From Geotrypetes seraphini (lineage: Eukaryota; Chordata; Amphibia; Gymnophiona; Dermophiidae), in assembly GCF_902459505.1 (NCBI RefSeq), contig NC_047101.1:13021168-13085167 (forward strand): a stretch of DNA of 64,000 bases, read 5' to 3'. A model generated the notes under the pieces. The model had not been told where the DNA came from. It saw nothing but the letters and a program-made list of their open reading frames with translations, and did not search any database. The position numbers and the translations under genes were made by a program. How positions within the stretch are numbered: position 1 is the first letter of the stretch; each line of letters starts with the position of its first letter. This document shows positions 34,097 through 46,000 of the stretch, one piece after another.

Positions 34097-34794
34097 TTTG
34101 CTTATGCCTGAACCCTAGTAAAAATATTCAGATTTATCATTGATTTGTTACAGGCTCCTCATCTGATCCTATCTTGCTTCTACTAGGTTTTTATTTATCA
34201 GACTCAGATTCAGCATGAAATGAAAGACCGGATGCATCACAGTTTTGTCTCAGATAAAGAAACAAGAGAACAGTTTGATAAATCAAACCTTAGTATTAAT
34301 GAAAGGCATCTGAACAACCACCTAATACAGAAGTTTCTCCCTTCTCTACTATCCTGCTTCAGTGCACCTGGAAGGCCCATTACCAAAGACATAACCATTA
34401 AACTATAATGCTTTGAAATAATATCTAAACAAGTCTTTTAATGGTAATGTGCCATATGGTGATTTGTTTGCACATTCTTTATTAAAATCACTGAGTGCTA
34501 TCCGTGTAAGTGTATAATTACTTATTCAGGCATTAAATGTCTACTCTGAGTCTTCTAAATTAGAGAATTTTCTTAAGTAAAGCATGGAGAAGTGAGATCC
34601 TTTCAATGGATATTAAGTTAGATTTGAGGGGTTTATTTTCCTCTGATATTTTTAAGAGGGATGATACAGTCCATTGCTCATTTTGTGAACGCCCTTGCTT
34701 CAATAATTTTCACCCTCCATGAAATGGTGTAATATTTTGATTGAAATGTCTTGAGTTATATTTTCCTGGAAGATTTTTTTTTTCTCTTCCTTGT
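34097..34794. other. Unclassified intergenic DNA
   Basis: AT-rich; no repeat ends or exons supported. Confidence 0.3.
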
Positions 34795-35290
34795 ATATGT
34801 TTCACTCAAAGAATAATTAAGCTCTGAAGCGCGTTGCCAGAGGATGTGGTGACAGCGGTTAACGTAGATGAGTTTAAAAAAGGTTTGAACTAGTTCCTGG
34901 AGGAAAAGTCCATGGTCTGCTATTGAGACACATGAGGTAAGCCACTGCTTGCCCTGGAATCAGGTTGCTACTCTATGTGATTCTATTTGGAATCTTGTTA
35001 TTCTATGGCAGTGGTTTTCAAGATATCCCTAATGAATATGCATGAGAGAGATTTGCATACCTGTCACTTCCATTATATGCAAATCTCTCTCATGCATATT
35101 CATTAGGGATATCTTGAAAACCCGACTGGCTGGGGGGCCCCCAGGACAGGGTTGAGAACCACTGATCTATGGGATTCCAGAATGTTGCTGTTTGGGTTTC
35201 TCCAAAATATTTGTGACCTGGATTGACCACTGTGGAAACAGGATACAGGGCTAAATGATCCATTAATCAGACCTATTATAGCTATTCTTA
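34795..35290 (+). mobile_element. CR1 LINE 3' end split by a MITE
   Basis: TTTCACTCAAAGAATAATTA and the following GCGTTGCCAGAGGATGTGGT match the CR1 copy at 9841-10221. The tail resumes after 35172. Confidence 0.8.
35009..35164. mobile_element. Palindromic octamer MITE
   Basis: CAGTGGTTTTCAAGATATCC and GGGTTGAGAACCACTG ends, arms with ATGCAAAT and AATGAATATGCATG. Flanks TTCTATGG/ATCTATGG match in 7 of 8. Confidence 0.88.
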
Positions 35291-35415
35291 TAGCCAAAGC
35301 AGACATGGCACGGAACAAGAAATAGATTAGAGACAATAAGGTGCCCATTCTAGACAAGAACCATGCAATCTAACTGCAAATATGCTGGACTCTTCCCCAA
35401 AGCCACAGTCTAGGC

Positions 35416-35609
35416 CAGGGGTAGGCAATTCCGGTCCTCGAGAGCAGGAGCCAGGTCAGGTTTTCAGGATATCCACAATAAATATGCATGAGATAGATTT
35501 GCATCGCAAGGAGGCAGTGCACGCAAATCCATCTCATATATATTCATTGTGGACATCCTGAAAACCTGACTTGGCTCCGGCTCTCGAGGACCGGAATTGC
35601 CTACCCCTG
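35416..35609. mobile_element. Palindromic MITE, related family
   Basis: CAGGGGTAGGCAATTCCGG and CCGGAATTGCCTACCCCTG ends. Flanks GTCTAGGC/ATCTAGGC match in 7 of 8. Arms contain AATATGCATGAGATAG and its near-inverse. Confidence 0.88.
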
Positions 35610-35639
35610 ATCTAGGCCAAACCCTTTGGAGTCGGTGTC

Positions 35640-36350
35640 AAATTCATACATAATCCTCTGTTCCTCTCCAATTCATTTGTACAATGTTCAACACAAATAA
35701 CCAGCAGGATTTCCACGACATTGTCCTTCTAAGGCCAGGTGTTTTAATTTGGTTCTCCAAGTTGATGTACCTCCATATCCTGGACCCCTGACGAAGGAGT
35801 GTTTTCCGAAACACGGACCATGTTGGGTCTCGTGCATGCACACAAGAGGACCATTTGTTTGAAAAGCTACATTACAGATAAAGATTTTTATACCTTGTAC
35901 ATCGGTTCTGCAGTATTTTCCTTTTGTTTTGTTGTATAGATGGTATGTCTTTCAATATACTGTGTTCCGCGTTTCCTCTTCCTCTGGTCGGATAAAAGTT
36001 CCTTGAGTGGTAATAAGGAAGTGTTGCATTGTATATTTGATTTTGTTGTCGTTGTCCCGTACTGTATTGAAGTATTTTCACGTATTGTTGTTGTCCAGTG
36101 TGAGTTGATTCTCTGTGCTCTTAATCTGGTTTGCTCCATAGGCCAAATTTGATCGAAAAAAACTTCTGTTTGATTCTGCACTATGGTATTTAATGGACTA
36201 GATGGTGGAGATGTGAACAGCTCACCCGATTCACTCCTCACTCTCTTCCGTCCCCTTGCGCCCAATGGTGTTTGAATGGGCTGACCTTTAACTATTTGAG
36301 TCACTATTGTAGAAGATGGAATGAGTTTTTGTTTTATGGGTAACTGTGTC
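35640..36350. mobile_element. Possible Penelope-like fragment
   Basis: A plus-strand tail with a ribozyme-like motif is followed by a minus-strand open frame 36304-35888 (GARGRKRVRSESGELFTSPP and LLSDQRKRKRGTQY). The basic, Ser-rich frame is unidentified; its proximity to the motif is the only reason to suspect a Penelope-like leader. Confidence 0.3.
35782..35830 (+). ncRNA. Hammerhead-ribozyme-like motif
   Basis: GGACCC / CTGACGAAGG / CCGAAACACGGACCATGTT / GGGTCT. Stem I pairs in 5 of 6 plus a G-T. Stem III has one C-A mismatch. The core is CTGACG, GAAA is intact, and the scissile position is T35824. One extra base precedes stem II. Confidence 0.5.
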
Positions 36351-36459
36351 TCTCCAATTTATTATTTTTAATTCGAGGTAGTTTTGTTCCCTTACACGGT
36401 CCTGATAATGGATTTCTATACTACTAAACTCCATTTTCTCAGATTCTTAGGTACAAAAA

Positions 36460-36861
36460 TAACAGGCATGTGATCAACACTATTTTTATTTTGACAAAAT
36501 ATAAAAACAGCTTTAAGATTTAAATATTACAACAGTAAGATCATTGAGCTGGTCAGCTACAGAAAAATATATACATTTGTTTGCAATTCAGTATTTTAGC
36601 TCTCAACCAAACACTTGCAGCAAACTGTTATATACGTTGAACAATCCTACCCAAAAAGGCCGGTGCTAGGAAAAAAAATAGAACTAGCAGACTCCATCAA
36701 ATCTTGGTCCATTTTTATTACCAGTTGAATGTTACCAACAAATATCACAAACATTTTGGCAAATGAGACCAGTTGTTTATCTTGCAGAGCCCTATCTGTG
36801 AGGATGCTGCCAGCACTATATACAGTCTGGTTCATGCTCGGCTGACCCTCTCGCTCCCTTT
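36460..36861 (-). other. MSMO1: MSMO1 3' UTR, partly of hAT origin
   Basis: Candidate AATAAA signals on the minus strand lie at 36719-36714 and 36490-36485, with another at 36363-36358. Starting about 17 bases after the stop, one frame reads VYSAGSILTDRALQDKQLVS, which resembles the C-terminal dimerisation region of hAT transposases (consensus near FSxAGxILTDRRxRLxDKxL). The start of the UTR therefore seems to be an old hAT fragment in sense orientation. The true polyadenylation site is not proven. Confidence 0.5.
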
Positions 36862-37060
36862 CTACTTCGCTTTTTTCTCTTCCACCTCTTTCTCTTTCTT
36901 GTAGTGCGCATTGAACTGGGCATCTGTCCCAAGCAATTTGTCCCACCATGTGAACGTCGATGCATAGTTCCCAATGAAGTTCATGTGATGGAAGTCATGG
37001 AACCGGGCTCCGGCATAAAAGGGAATTAGGTGTAGTGGATTCAAGGGAATGTCATAACCA
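36862..37060 (-). CDS. MSMO1: MSMO1 coding exon 5 with last histidine motif and stop
   Basis: This exon starts with the T completing the split Ser, then reads [20 protein letters not shown]. It contains the third histidine cluster HDFHH and ends KEVEEKKAK before TAG at 36864-36862. The last four residues KKAK fit a dilysine ER-retrieval signal, as the human KKTE does. Confidence 0.96.
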
Positions 37061-40000
37061 CTAGAAATTGATGGACATGTTAGCAAGAAAAACATACTAT
37101 TGTCTTTTCATGTTCAATTTTATTAAAATTATATTTTAATCAAGTACTGTGCACAAAATACTAAAACTACTGCTCCCCCCTTCCCCCCAGGACATGAATA
37201 TGAACTGAGCATGCACGGAAGTGCCGGCATCAATGGCTAAAGCACACAGTCGACCTCCTCGGGCAACATGCAGCTTGGGGCACGGGCAGGAGACCACTTC
37301 AGCTGATGGGGCTTGAGCAACCCCGCCAGAAAAGGTAGGACTCCACACCACCATCATCATCATTGTGGTTGCCCTCAGGAGGGAGGTGTGAGGGGGAAAG
37401 AAGACCCGAGAGGAAATATGTGGCCTTCGGGCACTGTGAAAAAAAAAAAGATTTTTAAACACGAAGGGAATTGTGAACCAAGAAAGTTTGGGAACCACTG
37501 TCTTGCTGAAGCTGAGGTAAAGCATTCCTGCTACTCTGAAGTCTGAAAAAAAAAAAAAAAAAAGTGGAGCTGTGTTCTAGGCAGTTTCCTTGGGAAATTA
37601 AGTCCTGGCTGTTTGTTTTTCCAATAAAGGTTTGGAACAACAACAAAAAAAAAAGGAAATAGAATTGACAGCAGTGCATTAGCGCTCTGTTATTTCTGTG
37701 TACGAGTTTGTCTCAAGGGGAAATTTAATGTAAACAGTGGCTTACTAGTAGTGTCCATGCAGTGGCATAGCAAGGGTAGGAGGCGCCCTGACCCCCTCTC
37801 TTCCTCTCCAGCCCCCCTGGCGCCCTCCTCTTGGCCCCCTGCTCCCTCCGTGCCATCCTCGCGCCCTTCCTTCCCACCTCCGTACCTCTAAATCTTCGCC
37901 AGCGTGAGCAGTTTCTCTGGCCTGCTGCTCATGCTGGCTTTCCCCCTGACATCACTTCCTGACATCACTTCCTGGCCCTGCGACCTGGAACTAATTTCCG
38001 AGGGAGCCAAGCCAGCGCGAGCGGCAGGCTAGAGTAGTTGCTGATGCTGGCAAAGATTTTAAAGAGGGACAGGGAAGGCAGGCTGCGAGCATGGCATGGG
38101 GGGGGAGCAGAGAGGTGCCGGCACCCCCACCAAGACAGTTCCTCCCCTCCTACTACACCACTGAGACCATGATATGCTTATATCGATCAGCGACCAAAGT
38201 AAATCTCACCAAGCCAAAGCAATTACATTTTAACGGGGCCTTGACAACAAACAACGCTACTACAGCAAGCATTTTCCAAAGAGGTCATTTACCTGTGCAC
38301 ATCAATGGTTTCCATCAGTCTCACAATCACCCAGGCCCATAGAAGGATCACATGATTACAGAAAACCAGGATGCCTATGAAGAATCCCATGCCGAGGATA
38401 ATTGTCTCTGCTGGGTGAGCGTACTCAGCTTGCATTCCAAAAGGTGCCTGAAGAGATTTAGTTGGTTAAAATCAACCTACATAACCTACAACTACTATTT
38501 ATTATCTCTTTAGCGCTACCAGATGCACACAGCGCTGTACATAACCATCAGGAAAACTAGGAGGTGGCCTACGTGTTAACGTGGAAGGAGCAGCCACAGT
38601 TAAACCGAAAAAGTACTGACATATACACAAAGAACGAACAGTATGTGCACTTTTACCTTCAGGGAGGGTGGGCAATTTTCAAATAGGCCCACTACTGGAA
38701 AAATGGCTTTTGAAGACTACTCACTATATACTGTCTGTGTGTACATATATATATATATATTTAGTGGAACCTTGGTTTATGGGCATAATTCGTTCCAGAA
38801 GCATGCTCGTATATCAAAGCGAGTTTCCCCATAGGAAGTAAGGAAAACTCGCTTGATTCATCGTTGTCCCTCGAGGCCATTGGCGCTGCTCTACCTCACT
38901 CCCCACCACCAAGGCCACTGGCGTGCTTCGACACACACCTCCCCGAGAACCGGCATCACCCCTCCCCTGCCCGTGAAGCCTCCCCCATGAACTGGCATCG
39001 CCCCACCACCCGCGCAAACCGGCATCCCCGACCGCCCAAACACAAGCCCTTACCCCGATCTGTCACCAGCACCAACCCAGTACCGGTGCCCGAAGATCCT
39101 GCCTCTTGCCTGGCCTTGAGCATCTGCGCACGCTCAAGGCCTTCTGGCTACCGCTCTCTCTGAGGTTCAAAAAAACCCGTGGTGTGAGAAGAGCGTATCA
39201 GAAGTTCCATCTCTAAAGCTCAAAAAAGGCAGAGTTGATATTTTGAAGAGTAACAGCCCCCGATGAAAGCAGTGAAACGGCTGGGTAGCCGTCGGGCTGA
39301 AAGTTAAGTGCTCTTCTTAAATTAAGTGGCTTTACCACATAACATTGACTAAAAAGAAATTTTGCCTGTATTGAATAATATATTCAAGACGAGGACCCGC
39401 GATGAACATGTCACCCCAGCAAGGGCACACAAAATTACACAAGTAGCGCCACGGGTTTTGGAGGTCTTGGGTTAAATTTGATTTGTATACCAGGTGGTTC
39501 ATATAAAGTACGATGTACATTAGTTGAATAAACTGATTTTCCTTTTTTTCAGTTTGGATTTCTTTTTTTTTTTTTCAAAATCTTTATTCCTTTTAACATA
39601 TACATCAAGTGTACAATAAATATACTTCCTATGTGTATTATTCAGTTAAAATATGCAAATATTTATGCAAAATTTATTTAAATTATCATAACCTCCCCCC
39701 TCCCACTCCTTCAAATTATCACATAAGGAAAAAGAATAGTAAATAGTAAATAGTTTGGATTTCTAAAGTAGTTACATACAAATGCCATGTTGTGGGCAGG
39801 TCATTACCGTAAACTCGTGGTGAACTTTGTGAATGTACTTGTAAATTCTCTTATGATGCAGCAGTCTGTGCAGGAAATAGTGCCAGGTATCCTCTATTAT
39901 GGCACAGCCCAAGCACTGAGCAAAGATTATGTACCTACAAAGCCGCAAAACAGATAAAGCAAAACAGTTAAGCGGCAAGAATCATAAAACACAACGTTGT

Positions 40001-43000
40001 CAAAAGACATGGAAGACTTCTAACAGGTGCTACTAAACATACACTTAACGCTAACAAGAGATAACGTTACCGGGATGTCTATGTAATGCCTAAAAGGCGA
40101 TTCTGCAAAGGATGTCTAACACTATAGACGAGCTTAGATTCGCTCAGCGCCACAGAGCGCGATTCTCTATAGCGCACGTATGTATTATAGAATCGTGCCC
40201 CGCATTCTGCTGCTCGACGTCTGACTTTTAGATGTCCTTTACAGGATCTGCCCCTAAGAACATAGGGTCAAAAAAAATCAAAATGTATGATCACCCACCC
40301 GCTAGCATGAAAGACGAAACACCATTCCTTGTCCAATCCATCATCCTCTCCAGACTGGACTATTGCAACTCTATCTACTTAAGCCTAACTAAGAAAAACC
40401 TCCAGAGACTCCAACGGATTCAGAATGCCGCGGCCAAGCTCATCTTCGCTAAAAGTAAATTTGACCATGTCTCCCCGCTCCTGGCCAAGCTCCACTGGCT
40501 TCCAATAATCGCCAGGGTCCACTATAAATGCGCCTGTTTAACTCAAAATCCTATATGGTATCCTCCCTCCCTTTATCCCTCTTTCTTGGCATTCCTCAAA
40601 CCCTAATACCACCAGATCCTCCCACAAATTAAAACTATCCTTCCCCTCACTAAAAGGCATTTCCCACACAGGAAAGCTAGGGACCTCCCTCCACTTCAAA
40701 ATCACTGAGCTCTGGAACAACCTTACCTCCCCTCTTCAGAACTTGAGCTCCCTCCATCTGAAAACCTGGCTTTTCTCAAAAAATGTAAGTCTCTCTCCAA
40801 CTTAGGAATCAAGGAAACTCTTATATCTTGGCATCCCAAGTCCTCTAAATTTTCTTCACACTTCTACCTCTAACCCTCTGTTGTAGTTCCTTCCTATTTC
40901 TCCTACTGTAAACCGTGTCGAGCTCTACGAATGTGGACATGATGCGGTATACAAACCTAAGGATTAGATTAGATTAGTTTACATTAAAAACCAATTTAAA
41001 AATAATAATCATTTTAGATAGGCGCCTATCTAGCTGGGCGCCTCCAAAATAGGTGCCTAACAGAATTTGGGCCTCAATGCGAAACAAGCCTTTAGCTCCG
41101 TCTTCTCTCCAAGCAATTTACTGTAAATTCTGCAATAATTGTCAAAGGCGCATTACCATTTTGGCATTGAATTCCAGTCGTAAGGAATACTAAAGTACTC
41201 GGTGAAATAGAACGTGCCACAGATCATGGGTAGCTGGATGCAGAAGTGATTGAAGAGTAACACCTTGAAGCACCTCCATTGTTTCTCCAGCGTTTCTGGC
41301 TTGTCCTGGAATAAATAAAGCGGATATTATCATTTGTAGTATTTTTTTGCCCAGCATTTGCCTCCATTTTTATATCTCTGTCCCTCAGTTGCAGTAACGA
41401 TAGCTAGACCAAGGGCTGCTAGCATGCAGCAGATGTGTGGAGGCTGCGATATACAAACTACATGCCAGATGAACTACACGGCTTTTTCCTTCACAGGACA
41501 TAAACTTAGGACAGTTATAGAAAGCATCGAACAAGACAAATTCAAAGAAGAGCTGCACAGTCCGTCCACCATCTACTTGGAGACAGAAAAAACATGCTAT
41601 AACTGCATACTACCGTTAAAGGGGAAAATCACAGACCTAATTTCTTTTTCTATCTTCATCCGCTGGTCGATGGACATAACTATTCCCATTGGTCTGGGCC
41701 AGTGGCATACAAAGAGCAGGGGGGGGGGCACCTGTCCTCCTCTCCACCCTCCCCAAACACACACTGCCACACAGGCACACCACTTCCCTTTCCATGTACC
41801 TCTGTAATGTTCCTGGTGCAAGCAGCCACCATCAACCTGCTGTCGACTCTTCCTCCGACGTCACTTCCTGGACTTGCACCTAGGAAGTGACATCAGAGGA
41901 AGAGCCGATGCTGACACGACAGCAGCTTGGCAGTTGCTGTTTGCACCAGGAACGTTACAGAGGGAAGGGAAGAAACGTGCGTGCAGGAGGGGGTGGGGAA
42001 AGAGTGTGTGGAGGTGGGGGGAGGGCGGGAGAGGGGCACCTCTCACCCTCACTACGCCACTGGTCTGGTATGCATACAAAGAGGAAAGGTGAGTTATATT
42101 CAGGTGCACTAGGTTTTCTCCTTTCTATAGAGGGTTTACAATCTGAGGGGACAATTCTATAATTTGGTGCTTAAATTAAGGCACGTCAACAGGGCGCACT
42201 TAGATGGTTCCCAAACACAGCCCTGCCACCAGCCCCTTCTCTCTACTGCGGTCCGCCTTTCTCACTACTTCCCCTTTCCTCACGGTAGAGAAAAGGCTGG
42301 GGCTGACGGCCGGGCATTCGGAAACTGCTACCGCTGCTGACTTTTAAAATGTCAAAAGGAAGGTTAGACTGGCGAAGGGAGTCGAGCAGGGGAGGGGGGA
42401 GATGCCAGACGGCAGCTGGGGGTGGTGGAGTGGGATGGTTAGTAAGTGAGAGAGTGACTGAGAACAGGAGGCAGAAAGGAAAGATGTTGGACTCTGGGAG
42501 GAGGGCGCTAGATGTCAATGGGGATGGGGTAAAGGAAGAAGAGGAGGGGGAGATAGCAGATTAGGGGGACGACAGAGATGGACTCAGAGCGGAAGGGAGA
42601 GGGTGTGCCTACTCTAAGGGTGGAGCCACAGAGGATTCCACCTCTAAGGTTGCCCAGTGAGTGCCTGCTGGTACCTTTTTTTCCTAGGCTTTGATTGGGG
42701 ATGTCTTATATTACTTTTATCACTTTAATTTCTACTTTTAATTTTGTTTTCAATTTGAGTTTTGATTTCTTACTTGTAAGGGTTTGTCCTTTATGCTTTT
42801 AAGGTTTGCACTTCATGATTTCAATTTTCAATTCTGATCTGCACACTTCTTTTTACTTTTTATGTGCTTACGTATACCTATCTATATAATAAAACCGTAG
42901 GCGGCGCATGCGCAGTCTTATCGGCGTGCTTCCATGATCCGTATGTCCGTGGCCGCCAAGACTGCAGCATGCCCCGCTCTTACTACGGCCCCACTGCCCT

Positions 43001-46000
43001 ACACTCTCCAGAAGGACTGGACTGTACGAGTCCCCAGCAGAAGCGCGTCGGCTCGAGCCACTTCTCATCTCTGCCTTGATTACACATAACAATAAAAAAT
43101 GCCCCAGACGTTAACACCAGCCAGAGAGCAAGAGGAGCGCCTGCGATCCACTGTCACGTGAGCCCTGCATTTGACACATAGGAAGTGTGCATGCGCGGCT
43201 TACGATTCTTTGAAAGACGCGGCGGTGGCTAATCTCACGATCCCCGCCTGCGTTGGACTTCCGACGCAGGCGGGGATCATGAGAGGAGCCACCGCCGCAT
43301 CTTTCAACTAAAAAAAAACAAAAAACCAAGGCGGATGTCGGCCCGATGGCTGGAGTTCACCGCTGAGTCCGGTGAGGAGTGCTTCCCTCAACAGGAACCG
43401 TCGGGTCTAATTCAAATACTCCCAGCAGGTCGGGAGGGGGCGGAGCAGGCTCGCACGCCTGGCGCGGACCGGACAGGAACTAGACTCCCTGCAGGAGCCA
43501 TCCTGTTGGCTGGAGATCACCGGACTGGACAGGGGGAGCAGGTAAGGGGGTGCTGCAGTACAGGAGGAGCGGGGAAGAGGTGATTCTGGACAGGGGGGGA
43601 GGTAACAGGAAGGGAGGCCTACTGCTGGATAGGGGAAGCAGGGAAGAGGTACTGCTAGACCGGGAGGGGGGGGATAAAAGGAAGGGAGAAGGGCTCCTGC
43701 AAAGGAGAATAGCTACTGCTGGATATGGGGAGCTGGAAATGGGGTGATGCTGAACAGGGGGAGATAAAAGGAGAAGGGCTACTGCTATATAGGGGGAGCA
43801 GGGAATGGGTGGGGGTGCTGCTGGACAGGGAGGAGGTAAAAGTAAGGGAGAAGGGCTGCTAGCACCCGTTAATGTAACGGGCTAAACAACTAGTGTATTC
43901 ATATTATTCTATTTTGTATGTTTCACTTAGATTTATCTGGACCTCTGATGAAGGTGTGTTTTCCGAAACATAGACCGTGTTGGGTCCATTGGTTCGTTTG
44001 TCTTTAGGCGATGTTTTTAACCGCATTTTAACCATTGTCACAATAAACTTTGCCTGCATCATTGTACGCCTGTCTGCAGTTTTTCTTATTTTGGTTTGAC
44101 CTTTTTTTTTTTTTTCCTACAAATTAAAAAAAAAGGCACTGAAAATAGGGGAATGAGGGAGGAGGGCGTTAACAGATGAGATCCAGCCACACAAACGGAG
44201 CATGTGATGACAGAAAAGAATGAGGCCTATCTAGCTGGCCCAGTTTACCTCCTGTTACAATACAAAGCGCTAACACTGGACAGAAATAACTAAGGGCTCC
44301 TTTTAATGCGTGGAATAGCGTGCGCGTTAGCCGCTACCGCATCCTCTTGAGCAGGCGGTAGTTTTTCAGCTAGCGCGCGCTAATCCAATGTGTGTGTGCT
44401 AAAAACGTTAGCGCACCTTCGGAAAAGTAGCCCTAAATGTAACTACTATGACAACTACTGCAGTTCTTTCTTTTAATTCCATTTCAGTTTTTTTTCAGAT
44501 ATCAAATCACACAATTATTACTCCCCCCCCCAAAAAAAAAAAAAGGATCAACATGACAGATCCATCCAACAGTTTCCTTAGTTTCTTACAAACAACCACC
44601 CCCTCCCACTCTGGCGAGAGTTACCCATTTAATTATTCTATTGAATTTATTTAAAATCGTATTGCCCACATAATCTACAATTCTTGACAGGGAATATCTC
44701 GTACATACACAGTGTATAAAAACATGGAACTCTGCTGGATGTTGACAATGATATTTATGGATATTTTAGAGCTATAACACACGTTGGTCTTTTGCTGGAA
44801 ATTCTTGTTATCGAATAAGATTTTAAAAAGTAGGTTATTAGATTTAAACACACATCTTTTCAGCTTAAAATTAGATCAATTTACCAGAGATCCACCGCTC
44901 TACGGGAAGTATCCTCAAGGCACAAAGATACATCAAATAGATCGTTTTAGGAAAAGTTTATATATGTAGTAAAGATTATAAAAACTGTGATCAGAACAGC
45001 CAGGGTTTAAGATTTAAAAGCAATTTCAAATAGCATTTAAACAGGAGCTCAGTTTGGTTACTGAAGATAAGGGTCTGTGTAAACACCTATTAATCTAAGA
45101 CAGCATCAGTGATAATACATGAATTTGTAATGTCGATTGTGCAGTGGTAGAAGAAATGAAAATTCCTCTGCAGCAGAGTTGGATATTAGGGGGAGTATTT
45201 TTTTATTTCAAAAATATATCATGAAAAACTGGGATAGGTTAAATTATAACTTTTGGTGGGAAACCTTATGCCAAGTTTATAAGTTCGAACGAATGAATTC
45301 GATACAATTGGGACACTATAATAAATTCAAAGAAATCTGGGATCCATTAACAAAATTTTGTATGACTTGATCATCAGTATTTCCCTTTGATTTCTGATTT
45401 AATGTTATATACATCCAGGAAGGGTGGGTGGGAGGGAGAAGTGGTATGCACTTATTTCATCATTTGATTGTAAATGAGTGCTGTTTATTATATCACTTGT
45501 TTGTTTACTTGTTGCACTTAGTATTGGATTTTTAAAAATAATAAAGAATATATATTAAAAAAAAAAAATTGTCAACCGCCTATTTCTAAGCAGCATTACA
45601 AAAATAACATAGATAAAGGGCTCCTTTTACTAAGGTGCGCTAGCGGTTTTAGCGCTAAGACCTCCATAGAGCTCGCGCTAGCATTTTTCATTTAGCGCGT
45701 GCTAAAAACGCACCTTAGAGCTCCTTTTACGAAGCCGCATTAGTGGCTTTGTCGCCCGCGCTAACCCCCACGCTAGCCGAAAAACTACCACCTGCTCTAG
45801 AGGAGGCAGTAGCGGCTAGCGCGCGCTATTACGTGCGTTAAACCGCTAACGCGGCTTCGTAAAAGGAGCCCTTAGTCAAAGAAACACGACTTATAGGATA
45901 ATTGCAAGCAAGGTTTCAGAAACCGTCCCAGATTAGTTCCCCCTCATCTTTGTCGCTGTCTTTCTCTCTCTCCCTCCTTCCAGCGCCACATATTCTACTC

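Larger units (their letters stand above)
42881..43893 (+). mobile_element. Non-autonomous Helitron in MSMO1 intron 1
   Basis: 5' end TCTATATAATAAAACC, 3' end CTAG preceded by the hairpin CCCGTTAATGTAACGGG, inserted between A (42880) and T (43894). These are the Helitron rules (TC...CTRR, A/T target, 3' hairpin). No Rep/helicase frame. The interior holds a 45-base inverted repeat and a G-rich imperfect tandem array. Confidence 0.85.

Noticed and set aside
41358-41807. 149-codon frame in MSMO1 intron 1 (with [20 protein letters not shown])
   Set aside because: No recognisable domain, runs into a transposon at 41701 and is antisense to MSMO1; could be a decayed repeat but not supported as a gene.
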